The notes beneath the pieces were generated by a model, which was not told the origin of the DNA, made no database searches, and saw only the letters and a list, made by a program, of their open reading frames with translations. From a virus, in the IMG/VR virus record IMGVR_UViG_3300044729_002597, positions 1-47,974 of that record: 47,974 nt of DNA; one strand, written 5' to 3'. Within the stretch, counting starts at the first letter, position 1. Every line of letters starts with the position of its first letter. Made by a program: the position numbers and the translations under genes. Below are positions 23,858 to 30,684 of the stretch, one piece after another.

Positions 23858-24946
23858 AGGTGCGCACCTGGCCGGCGGCCGTATCTTCAGCCAGCAGCAA
23901 CCCCCGCCAGCCGTCCTGCTGCTCAGCTGGGGCCAGTAACAGAGCATCATCTGCCAGCAGGGCCAGCAGAGTGGGTGGGGTTATTCCCTCTCCGGCGGTA
24001 GCAAGGGCATCGTAGAAGGCCATCGCAAACCCTGGAACCTGCTGGGCCTCGCATAGGGCAAGCATCGCCGCACCAGCTTCTGCCGGCGGGCCCTGTGGTG
24101 CATCGCCAGCCGCAGTCGGCGGCAAGTGCCAGCAGAAGTCCTCCATGTTGAACGGCTCGCTGCGCTTATCGGTGTCCCGGTGTGCGCTGGCGTACCAGGC
24201 GTGAAAATTAGCGATCGGCCGTTCTGCCGCGTGCTGCCGTTCCCTCAGTATTCGGGTGCCTGTTTCGATTGCTTCCCAGACGACCGTTTCGGGGCAGTAG
24301 GCGAATCGCTCACAGGAGAAGAATTGATGGTTGGGCCAGAGGTCGTTGACCCTCCAGAAGATTGCGCCCCAGTCGGTTGGGGCAGGTCGGGCTTTCCCAG
24401 GTTTTCGGCCATTGCTTGCAAGTCGGGCGCTTCCTGATCTTTGCCCCCGCGTTGCTCTCTCAGCATAAAGTTGTAGATGGCATCTCGCAGCCCTTCGGTC
24501 ATCTTCAGGGTTTCATCATCGGTCCAGTTGGCGCAGTCAGGATCTACTTCCCCCAGTCGGTAACGGATTGCAGCAGTAACCATCCGCGTGACCCTTGCCT
24601 GAAATTTTGCGGTTTGGCACTTTTCAATTTCATGGATCAACCGGTGCTCGCGCTTGCGAATCATGGTTTCCAGTGGCTCCAGCACCACGGGAATGCCGTT
24701 GTGCGCGGACATCACCCGTAGTGCGACAAGATTGGCGGTCGGCTCGGGCAGGTTGTCCATGTGCTGGATGACCTGAGCCAAGCGCTGCAACTGGTCGGTC
24801 AGCGTGGACTGGTCTTCGATCTCTTCCATCAGCAAGCGCTCCCCGACCAGCAGAGCATGGAAGACAGGGAATTGCAGGATGCCCGTGGTTGCGTCCCCCA
24901 CGTCCTGGACCTGGACATCTAGCGCGGTGACAAACGGTAGGGGCAC
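23616..24946 (-). CDS. Tail assembly chaperone, GT-type frameshift fusion (443 aa)
   Basis: This is the full-length product if ribosomes slip -1 at GGGAAAG (24398-24392). The first 185 codons are shared with the short chaperone; reading then continues in the -1 frame for 258 codons to 23616. The shifted part begins ARPAPTDWGAIFWRVNDLWP and contains HRDTDKRSEPFNMEDFCW, matching the R(D)xxKRxxPFxxEDF signature of phage T-type tail chaperones. The C-terminal 80 residues are Pro/Ala-rich. G and GT proteins guide tube polymerisation around the tape measure in siphoviruses. The -1 segment lacks a good start of its own near 24392, so fusion is its likely expression route. Confidence 0.82.
24245..24946 (-). 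CDS. Tail assembly chaperone, G-type short form (233 aa)
   Basis: The zero-frame product starts with GTG at 24946 (PLPFVTALDVQVQDVG). It is helical to about residue 165 (EPLETMIRKREHRLIHEIEK), and after the slippery site ends in a Ser/Thr/Pro-rich low-complexity tail, as expected if the last 50 codons are mainly constrained by the overlapping -1 frame. It lies upstream of the tail tube gene rather than between tube and tape measure, a mild departure from the usual order. Confidence 0.75.
   Translation of the reverse strand: MPLPFVTALDVQVQDVGDATTGILQFPVFHALLVGERLLMEEIEDQSTLTDQLQRLAQVIQHMDNLPEPTANLVALRVMSAHNGIPVVLEPLETMIRKREHRLIHEIEKCQTAKFQARVTRMVTAAIRYRLGEVDPDCANWTDDETLKMTEGLRDAIYNFMLREQRGGKDQEAPDLQAMAENLGKPDLPQPTGAQSSGGSTTSGPTINSSPVSDSPTAPKRSSGKQSKQAPEY
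24366..24398 (-). promoter_or_regulatory. Programmed -1 ribosomal frameshift signal (GGGAAAG plus hairpin)
   Basis: The heptamer G GGA AAG (24398-24392) is in the correct zero-frame phase (Leu-Gly-Lys) and is the same heptamer used by phage lambda gene G-T. Eight bases downstream a GCCCC (24383-24379) / GGGGC (24370-24366) hairpin with an 8-base loop is well placed to stall the ribosome. The frame reached by slippage is open for 258 codons. Confidence 0.85.
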
Positions 24947-24967
24947 GGTGCCGGCGGTGCTGTTTTC

Positions 24968-25012
24968 TCAGTTTGCCGTAGTGGCTTAGGGAGTGGGGAT
25001 GGCTTACGATGG
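24968..25012. promoter_or_regulatory. Divergent promoter element, copy A
   Basis: GGCTTA occurs at 24983 and 25001 (18 bp apart); the second copy forms a -10-like TACGAT (25005-25010) with an extended TGG-type context. The whole 45-bp block aligns with 28069-28114 with few differences. It separates the minus-strand chaperone start (24946) from the plus-strand gene at 25100. Confidence 0.6.
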
Positions 25013-25082
25013 GGGAGCTGGGGCTTTGCGCTGGCGTGGGCGAGCGTCTGACGCTACGACCGCTGCCCATGCCCTAGCACCC

Positions 25083-25099
25083 ATTCACCACCACCGACC
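25083..25099 (+). repeat. ATTCACCACCACCGA leader, copy 1
   Basis: This purine-poor leader directly precedes the start codon at 25100, with no Shine-Dalgarno. ATTCACCACC is repeated at 28159 and 28681, ahead of two other plus-strand cassette genes. Confidence 0.5.
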
Positions 25100-25732
25100 A
25101 TGACCGACTTTCGTGCCTTGTGCCAAGAACTTGCTTCACTGATTCAGACCTACCCACCCACCGATACTGCCTACTGGGCTGGTCGGAAATCGGGAATACT
25201 GCAACGCGCCCGAGCCGCCCTGGACGAGCCGGAAGGGGAGGGGCCGGACCATGCAAGCCTGATCGCCTTTGCCTATGGCCGGGAGCCTTGGGCAACCTGG
25301 CTGAAGATTGGTGGCTGCCTGGAATCAGCTCATTGTGAACTGAGTGATTTGATGACGGACGTTCTTGCCCGTTGGGGCCGGCCTGCCGCGTCAGCACCGA
25401 GTGAAGCGGCATGGGCCCTGGCACAGCTGCTAGACGGCGTTCAGCGGCACGACCTGCAAAGCATGACAGGGCTTTCTGATCGTGATTGCGACCGGATCTG
25501 GGCCGCTTTGGACGAGCCGGAGATGGAGGGGCCGAGTGATCAGGAACTAGAGAGGTTCCTGGCTGATCGACACAGAGCGCGAATGGAGAGTGAATCGGCT
25601 TTTGGTTGTCCCGATTTTGACGGAGCCAAGGCCAGGGCTGCTCGGATTGCCGATGCCCACGCCGTTCTTGCCCGCTGGGGCAACTCTGCAGCCCCCGCGC
25701 CGAAGCCCATCCCGGTGAGCGAACGGCCGTAA
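25100..25732 (+). CDS. Modular hypothetical cassette protein, possibly truncated (210 aa)
   Basis: Two copies of a module are visible: an ALDEPE(G/M)EGP(D/S) box (residues about 41-50 and 135-144), each followed some 50 residues later by VLARWG. I recognise such boxes from cyanobacterial and cyanophage proteins of unknown function. The protein stops at TAA (25730-25732), yet the same frame stays open for 61 more codons with a Cys/Trp-rich domain that normally closes proteins of this type. The gene may be broken, or the stop may be read through. Confidence 0.6.
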   Translation: MTDFRALCQELASLIQTYPPTDTAYWAGRKSGILQRARAALDEPEGEGPDHASLIAFAYGREPWATWLKIGGCLESAHCELSDLMTDVLARWGRPAASAPSEAAWALAQLLDGVQRHDLQSMTGLSDRDCDRIWAALDEPEMEGPSDQELERFLADRHRARMESESAFGCPDFDGAKARAARIADAHAVLARWGNSAAPAPKPIPVSERP

Positions 25733-25918
25733 GAGCGGGACGGGTGGCGTGACACTCAAGGTCGCTGCTGGTTTTGTTATGCCTGCTCCATAGGTAGATG
25801 GAACTATCAACTCCCGCCTGACCCTGAGCAGGACTGGGGAATGTTAGGGACCGAGGCCCATTGCCTCCCGCACTGGGCCATTGCGCGACCTCAGTCAGGG
25901 GCGAAAAAATCCACCTAG
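25733..25918 (+). pseudogene. In-frame continuation beyond TAA: Cys/Trp-rich C-terminal module
   Basis: Directly after the TAA the same frame reads ERDGWRDTQGRCWFCY and ends near AHCLPHWAIARPQSGA. GRCW and the LPHWAI box are typical of the C-terminal module attached to EPEGEGP-type proteins. It has no start codon of its own before residue 35. Its TAG stop at 25916-25918 shares CTAG with the stop of the gp10-like tail gene, the same convergent arrangement as at 1145-1148, which suggests that the original gene ended here. Confidence 0.6.
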
Positions 25919-26355
25919 CCCCGCGCTACCGCCACCTGTATCCGTTGCTGCAGCCGCTGCCCCAGTGGATAGACGGGGATCCCTGGAGCTTGCACCGCGC
26001 CACTCACCGCATCTGTCCAGGGCCTGGCGGGCAGGATGGTGCCGTTGCGCAGGCGGGCACCTTCATGCACGGCAGTGGCGTAGCCGGCGCTCCAACGGGC
26101 CTCCAAGGTGTAGGGACCAATAAAGCTGTAGGTCCCGCTTTGTCGCAGGGAGCCGGTGTCAACGATGTTGCGCGGGCTGCCGACCACTCCGACCCGGCGC
26201 CGTGTTTCCCGTGGCCAGTTCCACGCCGCAGGGTTGAAGCTGGCCTGATACCGGCCGAACAGTTCGATCAGGGTATTGCGGGCAATCTCCTGCAGCATCC
26301 GATCCATTTCCCCAGGCCCAGGGCCTGTGACCGTGGTTTCAACGCGGATGGACAT
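25915..26355 (-). CDS. HK97 gp10-like tail/connector protein (146 aa)
   Basis: The segment NIVDTGSLRQSGTYSF followed by YATAVHEGARLRNGTILPAR and PWTDAV is the typical core of the HK97 gp10-like family, which acts at the head-tail junction or as a tail completion factor. Its place between connector-like proteins and the tail chaperones agrees. It ends in the shared CTAG. Confidence 0.75.
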   Translation of the reverse strand: MSIRVETTVTGPGPGEMDRMLQEIARNTLIELFGRYQASFNPAAWNWPRETRRRVGVVGSPRNIVDTGSLRQSGTYSFIGPYTLEARWSAGYATAVHEGARLRNGTILPARPWTDAVSGAVQAPGIPVYPLGQRLQQRIQVAVARG

Positions 26356-26358
26356 AGC

Positions 26359-26826
26359 TCACACTGCAGTGGATAAGGCCGCCTTGAACTTGTCCCCCAG
26401 GACCTTGCGTAGCTTGCTGCCAATCCCGCCGACTCCGAACGGGAACTCCAGGATCCGCAGCTGCCCCTGTTCGGCACCATCAGCCAGCGTGGGTAGCACG
26501 GTGAGATCGGTCAGCACTGCCTTGCCTTCTGCGCCTGGCAGCATCCCAGCCGGCCTGTAGCCGGTCTCATTCCAGCTCAGCGACGACCCGGCAACCAGCC
26601 AACTTGCGGAGCCCAGCAGCGCCCAACGGGTGAGGTAGCCCTCCAGGATCAACGAGCCCGCAACCACCCCCGGCAGATCCTGCTCACTACGGCCCTGGCT
26701 TTTGGCAAAGGCCTCGACCACCACCGCAGGGCCAGCAGCAGGCACCCCGGCGCGGAAGTTGGCAATCGCGCCAGGCGGCGTCCAGATCATCCTCAGGTTG
26801 GCATATTCGGCAAAGTTAGTGGCCAT
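26359..26826 (-). CDS. Putative head-tail joining protein (155 aa)
   Basis: The protein is beta-rich in the middle (VVAGSLILEGYLTRW, WLVAGSSLSWNETGYRPAGM) and closes with a basic helix. I do not recognise the family. Order in the operon (after an adaptor-like gene, before gp10-like) suggests a head closure or stopper protein. One base is shared with the upstream gene's stop. Confidence 0.5.
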   Translation of the reverse strand: MATNFAEYANLRMIWTPPGAIANFRAGVPAAGPAVVVEAFAKSQGRSEQDLPGVVAGSLILEGYLTRWALLGSASWLVAGSSLSWNETGYRPAGMLPGAEGKAVLTDLTVLPTLADGAEQGQLRILEFPFGVGGIGSKLRKVLGDKFKAALSTAV

Positions 26827-27320
26827 CAGCTACGCACCAGTTGCGCCATTCCGCCGCTGCCGCCGACGACCGGCTTGATCCCCAGGGACTGGAAGATCCG
26901 GACTTTTAAGTCGGCCAAACGAGCGGCGAGCACGGCGCCGGCCGTCCCACCGGAACCACCTGAGTCGTACTTCACCCGCAACAGGCTGGTATCCCACTCC
27001 AGTACGTCGGCTTTGCTCTCTAAGTCCTCGCGGGTCAGGGTGGTGCCGGGGACCGGGCCTTCGTAGCTCCCCGCATTGCCCAGATGCGCCGTGTTGTTCT
27101 CCACCCGTTCGGCGTAATCCGCCTCCAGGTTCTCGATTTCGTCGATCCATCGTTGCACCTGGGTGACGGCGGCAGCGGAGGTGATCGCCACCCGGTTGAG
27201 GATTGCGGTCAGCTCGGTCAGGTTGGTCACCGATAATGGCCAGCCGGCATACCCTCGAATCAGCTCACGGTCATCCCGTGGCGTCACCCGCCAGGCGGCG
27301 TTTAGGGTTGGGATGGTCAT
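26826..27320 (-). CDS. Putative head-tail adaptor protein (164 aa)
   Basis: From ATG 27320 the protein reads as a helical connector-like polypeptide (LTAILNRVAITSAAAVTQVQ, RWIDEIENLEADYAERVE), then a Gly/Ser-rich section. The longer open frame to 27548 is rejected because it lies antisense to a basic plus-strand frame and over another minus-strand candidate. The adaptor role is inferred from gene order only. Confidence 0.5.
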   Translation of the reverse strand: MTIPTLNAAWRVTPRDDRELIRGYAGWPLSVTNLTELTAILNRVAITSAAAVTQVQRWIDEIENLEADYAERVENNTAHLGNAGSYEGPVPGTTLTREDLESKADVLEWDTSLLRVKYDSGGSGGTAGAVLAARLADLKVRIFQSLGIKPVVGGSGGMAQLVRS

Positions 27321-27324
27321 GGGG

Positions 27325-27465
27325 CTATGCGATCTGCTGCAGGTTTCCGGGAAAGCTGCGGTAGTAATCGGAGATTCCCGTGTACGGCAAAATGGCAAGC
27401 AAGGGCGCAGGCAAAGACGCAATGGCGATGGGCAAGGGCAAGAAGGGTGGCAGCTCAATGTCCAT
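27325..27465 (-). CDS. Hydrophobic 46-aa protein candidate
   Basis: From an ATG at 27465 the frame encodes a Pro/Leu/Ile-rich hydrophobic segment (LPPFLPLPIAIASLPAPLL) and a polar end (GISDYYRSFPGNLQQIA), closing 4 nt before the adaptor gene start. It fits the operon direction. The opposite strand carries another plausible small frame (27392-27529), so only one of the two may be real. Confidence 0.4.
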   Translation of the reverse strand: MDIELPPFLPLPIAIASLPAPLLAILPYTGISDYYRSFPGNLQQIA

Positions 27466-27529
27466 GGCGATGCCCAAAAAAGCCAAGCCCGCCAAGCCCG
27501 CCAAGTCTGCCCGCTCAAAGGCCAAGTAA
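27392..27529 (+). CDS. Lysine/alanine-rich basic 45-aa protein candidate
   Basis: The frame encodes a strongly basic peptide with Gly-Lys and Pro-Ala-Lys runs (KKAKPAKPAKSARSKAK), preferring AAG and GCC codons with GC-rich third positions as in real genes here. No ribosome site is visible. It is antisense to the hydrophobic 46-aa frame, whose composition could be its mirror image. If real it might be a small nucleic-acid-binding protein. Confidence 0.35.
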   Translation: MASKGAGKDAMAMGKGKKGGSSMSMAMPKKAKPAKPAKSARSKAK

Positions 27530-27838
27530 TCAGCCTGGGGCGTGCCACTGCCTGATTCTTGCCGCCCTGTCAGAGCAGAAGAACGGCTGCGCTTGGTACC
27601 AGGCCCAGACATCGCAGTGGTTTTTCGACACATTGCAACCAGCACAGGCCGGGACTAGGTTGGCGCGGTCAGTGGTTCCCCCCTTGGCCTTGGGGATCAC
27701 ATGATCGAGCGTGACCTTCTCGGGCTGGCACCCGCAGTAGGCGCAGGCTCCATTCCAGGCGTCAATGATCTCGCGCCGGAAGCTGCTCTTTGTGAGCCGC
27801 TTGGTCACCAGCACTGTCCCCTCGATGTGGGACGCCAC
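27530..27838 (-). CDS. HNH endonuclease (102 aa)
   Basis: The core is a full HNH/zinc motif: CAYCG, then VTLDHVIPKAKGGTTDRANL, then CAGCNVSKN, giving four zinc-binding cysteines, the catalytic His of LDH and the conserved Asn. Phage HNH proteins often sit beside packaging or head genes and assist terminase cleavage, or act as homing endonucleases. The GTG at 27838 follows the upstream stop directly. Confidence 0.88.
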   Translation of the reverse strand: MASHIEGTVLVTKRLTKSSFRREIIDAWNGACAYCGCQPEKVTLDHVIPKAKGGTTDRANLVPACAGCNVSKNHCDVWAWYQAQPFFCSDRAARIRQWHAPG

Positions 27839-28051
27839 TTAGGCGAGCTTCTGCAGCCAGGCTCGGGCGCTCAAGCCGATGGATCGTTGCAACATGGCGA
27901 CGACCTTGTGCCCACTGCGTGGCGGCATGGCCACGGCAACTTCACGCAGCACCTGCCGCGTAGCCTCTTCATCCCTGGCCCCTACCGTGGCATGAAGGGT
28001 CAGGAAGGCCCGCAGTTCGGGGGGCATCGGTGCGGCCGTAGCGAGGGGCAT
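27839..28051 (-). CDS. Hypothetical protein (70 aa)
   Basis: A small helical protein (LREVAVAMPPRSGHKVVAML) with no recognised family. ATG 28051 is chosen; a second Met 8 codons later is an alternative. Its stop abuts the GTG of the HNH gene. It starts just beside divergent promoter element B. Confidence 0.5.
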   Translation of the reverse strand: MPLATAAPMPPELRAFLTLHATVGARDEEATRQVLREVAVAMPPRSGHKVVAMLQRSIGLSARAWLQKLA

Positions 28052-28068
28052 CGGTGCGTGGCGTTTCC

Positions 28069-28114
28069 TCAGCTTGCCAGGGTGGCTTAGGGAATGGCAA
28101 TGGCTTAGGATGGG
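28069..28114. promoter_or_regulatory. Divergent promoter element, copy B
   Basis: GGCTTA occurs at 28084 and 28102, 18 bp apart, in a 45-bp block closely matching 24968-25012 (CAG-TTGCC, GTGGCTTAGGG, ATGGCTTA-GATGGG). It lies between a minus-strand start (28051) and a plus-strand start (28182). A GGGGC-TGAC-GCCCC hairpin follows in the plus-strand leader. Confidence 0.6.
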
Positions 28115-28181
28115 CGGGCCGGGGTCCTCATGGGAGTGGGGCTGACGCCCCGGCACCTATTCACCACCGCAGGAAAAACTC

Positions 28182-28598
28182 ATGCAATCCCGCAGCAACA
28201 ATGATGTTGTTTTTTGGTCTGTCACGGCTATTGCCGTAATTGGCGCTTTTGCCCTGGTCTTTTTTGGTTGGCCCGTCTATAACGTTTGGACCAAGGGTAT
28301 GGGCGGCGAAGCATTGCTTCGCGAGGCCGAGTCCACCCGCCGAGTTTCGGTCCTTGAGGCTACGGCTAAGCGCGATTCTGCCGTAATGCTGGCCAGCGCT
28401 GAGATTGAGCGAGCCAAGGGCGTCGCCGAAGCAAACAAGATCATCGGCGCTTCGCTAGAAAACAATCCCCGCTACCTCCAGTACCTCTACATCACCGAGC
28501 TAGCCGAGGGGGCTGAAAAAGGCAACAAAACCATCTACATCCCCACTGAAGGCGGTTTGCCTGTACCAACTTTAGATATTCGCGATCGGAGCAAATGA
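28182..28598 (+). CDS. Band-7/SPFH-like membrane protein (138 aa)
   Basis: One N-terminal membrane helix (FWSVTAIAVIGAFALVFFGW, about residues 11-30) is followed by a helix rich in Ala, Glu and Arg (SAVMLASAEIERAKGVAEAN) and the C-terminal IYIPTEGGLPV. The helix and the end resemble the C-terminal half of band-7/prohibitin-type proteins; the beta-rich SPFH core is absent. It would sit in the host inner membrane. It may alter the membrane or stabilise host proteases or photosystems; this is inference. The leader carries ATTCACCACC at 28159 and a purine-rich AGGAAAAA near the ATG. Confidence 0.6.
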   Translation: MQSRSNNDVVFWSVTAIAVIGAFALVFFGWPVYNVWTKGMGGEALLREAESTRRVSVLEATAKRDSAVMLASAEIERAKGVAEANKIIGASLENNPRYLQYLYITELAEGAEKGNKTIYIPTEGGLPVPTLDIRDRSK

Positions 28599-28655
28599 GC
28601 GTCAACCATTTTTTTGCAAGTGTCCCTCTCCCTTTAGCGATAAGGCACTGATTCA

Positions 28656-28680
28656 GGGAGGGGGTGCCCCTCCCGTTTTT
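28656..28680 (+). terminator. Rho-independent terminator
   Basis: GGGAGGGG-GTG-CCCCTCCC forms an 8-bp GC-rich stem followed by GTTTTT. It ends the band-7-like gene transcript. The next gene's leader (ATTCACCACCACCGA, 28681) begins directly after it, so downstream genes need readthrough or their own start. Confidence 0.85.
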
Positions 28681-28702
28681 ATTCACCACCACCGATCAAC
28701 CC

Positions 28703-28924
28703 ATGCAACCACGCGCACAGCACCTTGAATGGTGCAAGAAACGAGCACTGGCCTACGTGGATCAGGGGTATTTGCAGCAGGCGCTGAGTTCGATAATCAG
28801 TGACCTTAGGAAGCACCCTAAGACCGCAGATCACCCAGGCATTGCGCTTGCCCTGGGCAGGATGGCATTTGGCGACCTGACCACAAGCGGGCAGGTGCGC
28901 GAGTTCATTGAAAAATTCAACTGA
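28703..28924 (+). CDS. Conserved small phage protein (73 aa)
   Basis: The pattern HLEWCKKRALAYVDQGYLQQ, then SDLRKHPKTADHPGI, then REFIEKFN is recognisable from small phage proteins of unknown function found near structural or early genes. It is entirely helical, with no catalytic residues visible. ATG 28703 is preferred because the frame upstream runs through the terminator and leader. Confidence 0.65.
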   Translation: MQPRAQHLEWCKKRALAYVDQGYLQQALSSIISDLRKHPKTADHPGIALALGRMAFGDLTTSGQVREFIEKFN

Positions 28925-28959
28925 TCACCACCAACTACCTACTCTACCTTCTCGGTACA

Positions 28960-29376
28960 ATGCAATCATCACACCCCTCTGGGTTCCTCGGTTTCAGACT
29001 TGAAACCTTGACGTTAAATCGTTACGATTTTGGCTCTACCAGATTTATTGATAAGCGTGATCTTTACCTGTCGATGATGGATCGAACTGAAATTCAGAAA
29101 AGAGAAGAGGAGTGCGGGCATCTAATGCGGTACAGCCTAGCAGCTTTCCTTTTCGGAAAAACCCTCGAAGCGTTTATTGTTCAGTATCCGGCGAATTGGT
29201 TTGAGCATTGGAAGGAAAACGCTTATCGACGTGGCTACTTAGGCTCATGGACTCAGCGTCGGTGGCCCGTGAAGTACGAACGGCACACAATTAACGCCAT
29301 TCAAGCCTTTCCCGATTTTGTTCCGGACAATTACATGGGACAGGAAAGCGTGATCATGCTACATCCAGAGTATTAA
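28960..29376 (+). CDS. Hypothetical protein (138 aa)
   Basis: An aromatic and basic protein with a mid-section rich in Trp and Tyr (PANWFEHWKENAYRRGYLGS). No family was recognised. The DNA is AT-richer than its neighbours, suggesting separate acquisition. It lies between two plus-strand cassette genes with short gaps. Confidence 0.6.
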   Translation: MQSSHPSGFLGFRLETLTLNRYDFGSTRFIDKRDLYLSMMDRTEIQKREEECGHLMRYSLAAFLFGKTLEAFIVQYPANWFEHWKENAYRRGYLGSWTQRRWPVKYERHTINAIQAFPDFVPDNYMGQESVIMLHPEY

Positions 29377-29411
29377 ATCGTCCCGCAACCACCCCACCCA
29401 CCACCATTCCA

Positions 29412-30176
29412 ATGACCAACCCCACCCCAGCACCCCAGCCAGCTACTCCAGTCGCGTGGTGCCGATCCGATGACTTCAGCGCTGCCCTCCAGAAGGTGCA
29501 GTCTTTCAGTGGCTGGCGTGAGCCCCACCCCGACTGCGACATGGCGCTTTATGCGCAGCCCCAGGCCAGCCCTTCCGCAGCCGCAGACCACGCAGAAGGG
29601 CCGAGCGTTGACGACGTTGTCGAGCTGTGTCAAGAGTTTGGGTTTCCTCTTGACAGCGACGACGCCACGAGCCTTTCAATCCTGCGCGACATGATCACCT
29701 CCGCCATCACCCGCTGGCGTGCTCCGGTTGCCCAGCCCGCAGCCCAGACGGTGAACCTGGCCGAGCTGCATGACCCCGATTTCTCTGGCGGCCTGACGCC
29801 AAGCCAGCACCTTGATGTGCTGCATGGTGGAGCAGATCCTCGGGCTGCTGCCACGGCCTCGCCTGGGCTCCCTCCCCGCGTAGGTCATGTCCTGCGACTG
29901 GCCGAGATCATCATGGAAGTGGACCTCAAAAGCGATCGCAACACCTTTGTATTAGGCGCTGCAGCCCTGGCTGAGGCGATCCTGGCGCATCCTGGGTTCA
30001 GCGGCTGCCACGATGGTCCCGTGGCCCTGCCAGCGCAGGGGGAGGTGGCTGAACTGGTGGCAGCGCTGGAAGCTGCCGCGGAGTGCGTGGCAGCCGAGCA
30101 ACCTGATCTGATGCAGTTGACCGACAAGCAGCTTATCCGTATCGCCGAACTCTTGAAGGGCATCCCCCATGATTGA
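29412..30176 (+). CDS. Modular hypothetical cassette protein (254 aa)
   Basis: The N-terminus (TPVAWCRSDDFSAALQKVQS, ending in MALYAQPQ) resembles modular phage proteins in which a short DDF...ALYA box opens the chain. The middle has an acidic helix (VDDVVELCQEFGF) and a Pro/Ala linker. The end has ALEAAAECVAAEQPDLMQLT, also common in phage accessory proteins. No enzymatic role is evident. It overlaps the next gene by 8 nt. Confidence 0.55.
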   Translation: MTNPTPAPQPATPVAWCRSDDFSAALQKVQSFSGWREPHPDCDMALYAQPQASPSAAADHAEGPSVDDVVELCQEFGFPLDSDDATSLSILRDMITSAITRWRAPVAQPAAQTVNLAELHDPDFSGGLTPSQHLDVLHGGADPRAAATASPGLPPRVGHVLRLAEIIMEVDLKSDRNTFVLGAAALAEAILAHPGFSGCHDGPVALPAQGEVAELVAALEAAAECVAAEQPDLMQLTDKQLIRIAELLKGIPHD

Positions 30177-30399
30177 CGCCAACTCCCCCACCTTCCGCCA
30201 GCAGTACCCCAACGGGGCCATAGTCCGCGACCGCCTCGGGCGTTTGTTGTTTGGCGTGCTGGCCTGTGACCCAGACACGGGGGAGGTGATCAAGGGCACC
30301 ATGACCGAAGGTGGGAGAGTGGAAACCCACGAGCGTTGGCCTGCCCCTCTGACGATTGAGCCTTGCCAGTGGCTCCACATCGGGTTTGACAACCACTGA
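30169..30399 (+). CDS. Hypothetical protein (76 aa)
   Basis: A small beta-rich protein (GAIVRDRLGRLLFGVLACDP, then GEVIKGTMTEGGRVE) with no recognised family. The 8-nt overlap with the preceding gene (ATG inside its last codons) suggests translational coupling. Confidence 0.55.
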   Translation: MIDANSPTFRQQYPNGAIVRDRLGRLLFGVLACDPDTGEVIKGTMTEGGRVETHERWPAPLTIEPCQWLHIGFDNH

Positions 30400-30435
30400 G
30401 CCGCGCTTTGTCAACCACATTGTCAACCATCACCC

Positions 30436-30684
30436 ATGTACAACAACTCACCACGGCTAACTCTGGACAAGTTGGAAGAACTAATCAACGCCGTCGAAGG
30501 TGGCGCCACCGTTCTGTGGACCGCTGCGGGTGACATTCCCGTGGGGTTACCAGTGGCGCAGATGACGCATGAACAGTTGATTGCTGCTCTAAAACTGGCA
30601 GCCAGATGCGAAGTGAGTTGGGCTGTGATGAAAGATTGGCTCGAAAGGCGGCAAAGTATTACCCCCCAGCAACACCCCTCCTAG
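30436..30684 (+). CDS. Hypothetical protein (82 aa)
   Basis: The protein begins with an amphipathic helix (LTLDKLEELINAVEGG) and ends in a charged helix (MKDWLERRQ). No family was recognised. It is the last gene of the plus-strand cassette, and its 3' end overlaps the 3' end of the head morphogenesis gene by 26 nt. Confidence 0.55.
   Translation: MYNNSPRLTLDKLEELINAVEGGATVLWTAAGDIPVGLPVAQMTHEQLIAALKLAARCEVSWAVMKDWLERRQSITPQQHPS

Noticed and set aside
23616-24146. Independent 176-codon gene starting at ATG 24146
   Set aside because: The same frame is open far upstream to the GGGAAAG site and encodes conserved-looking sequence there, so expression as a frameshift fusion is the better reading.
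26826-27548. 240-codon version of the adaptor gene
   Set aside because: The first 76 residues are Pro/Cys/Ser-rich and lie over other frames; ATG 27320 gives a coherent protein.
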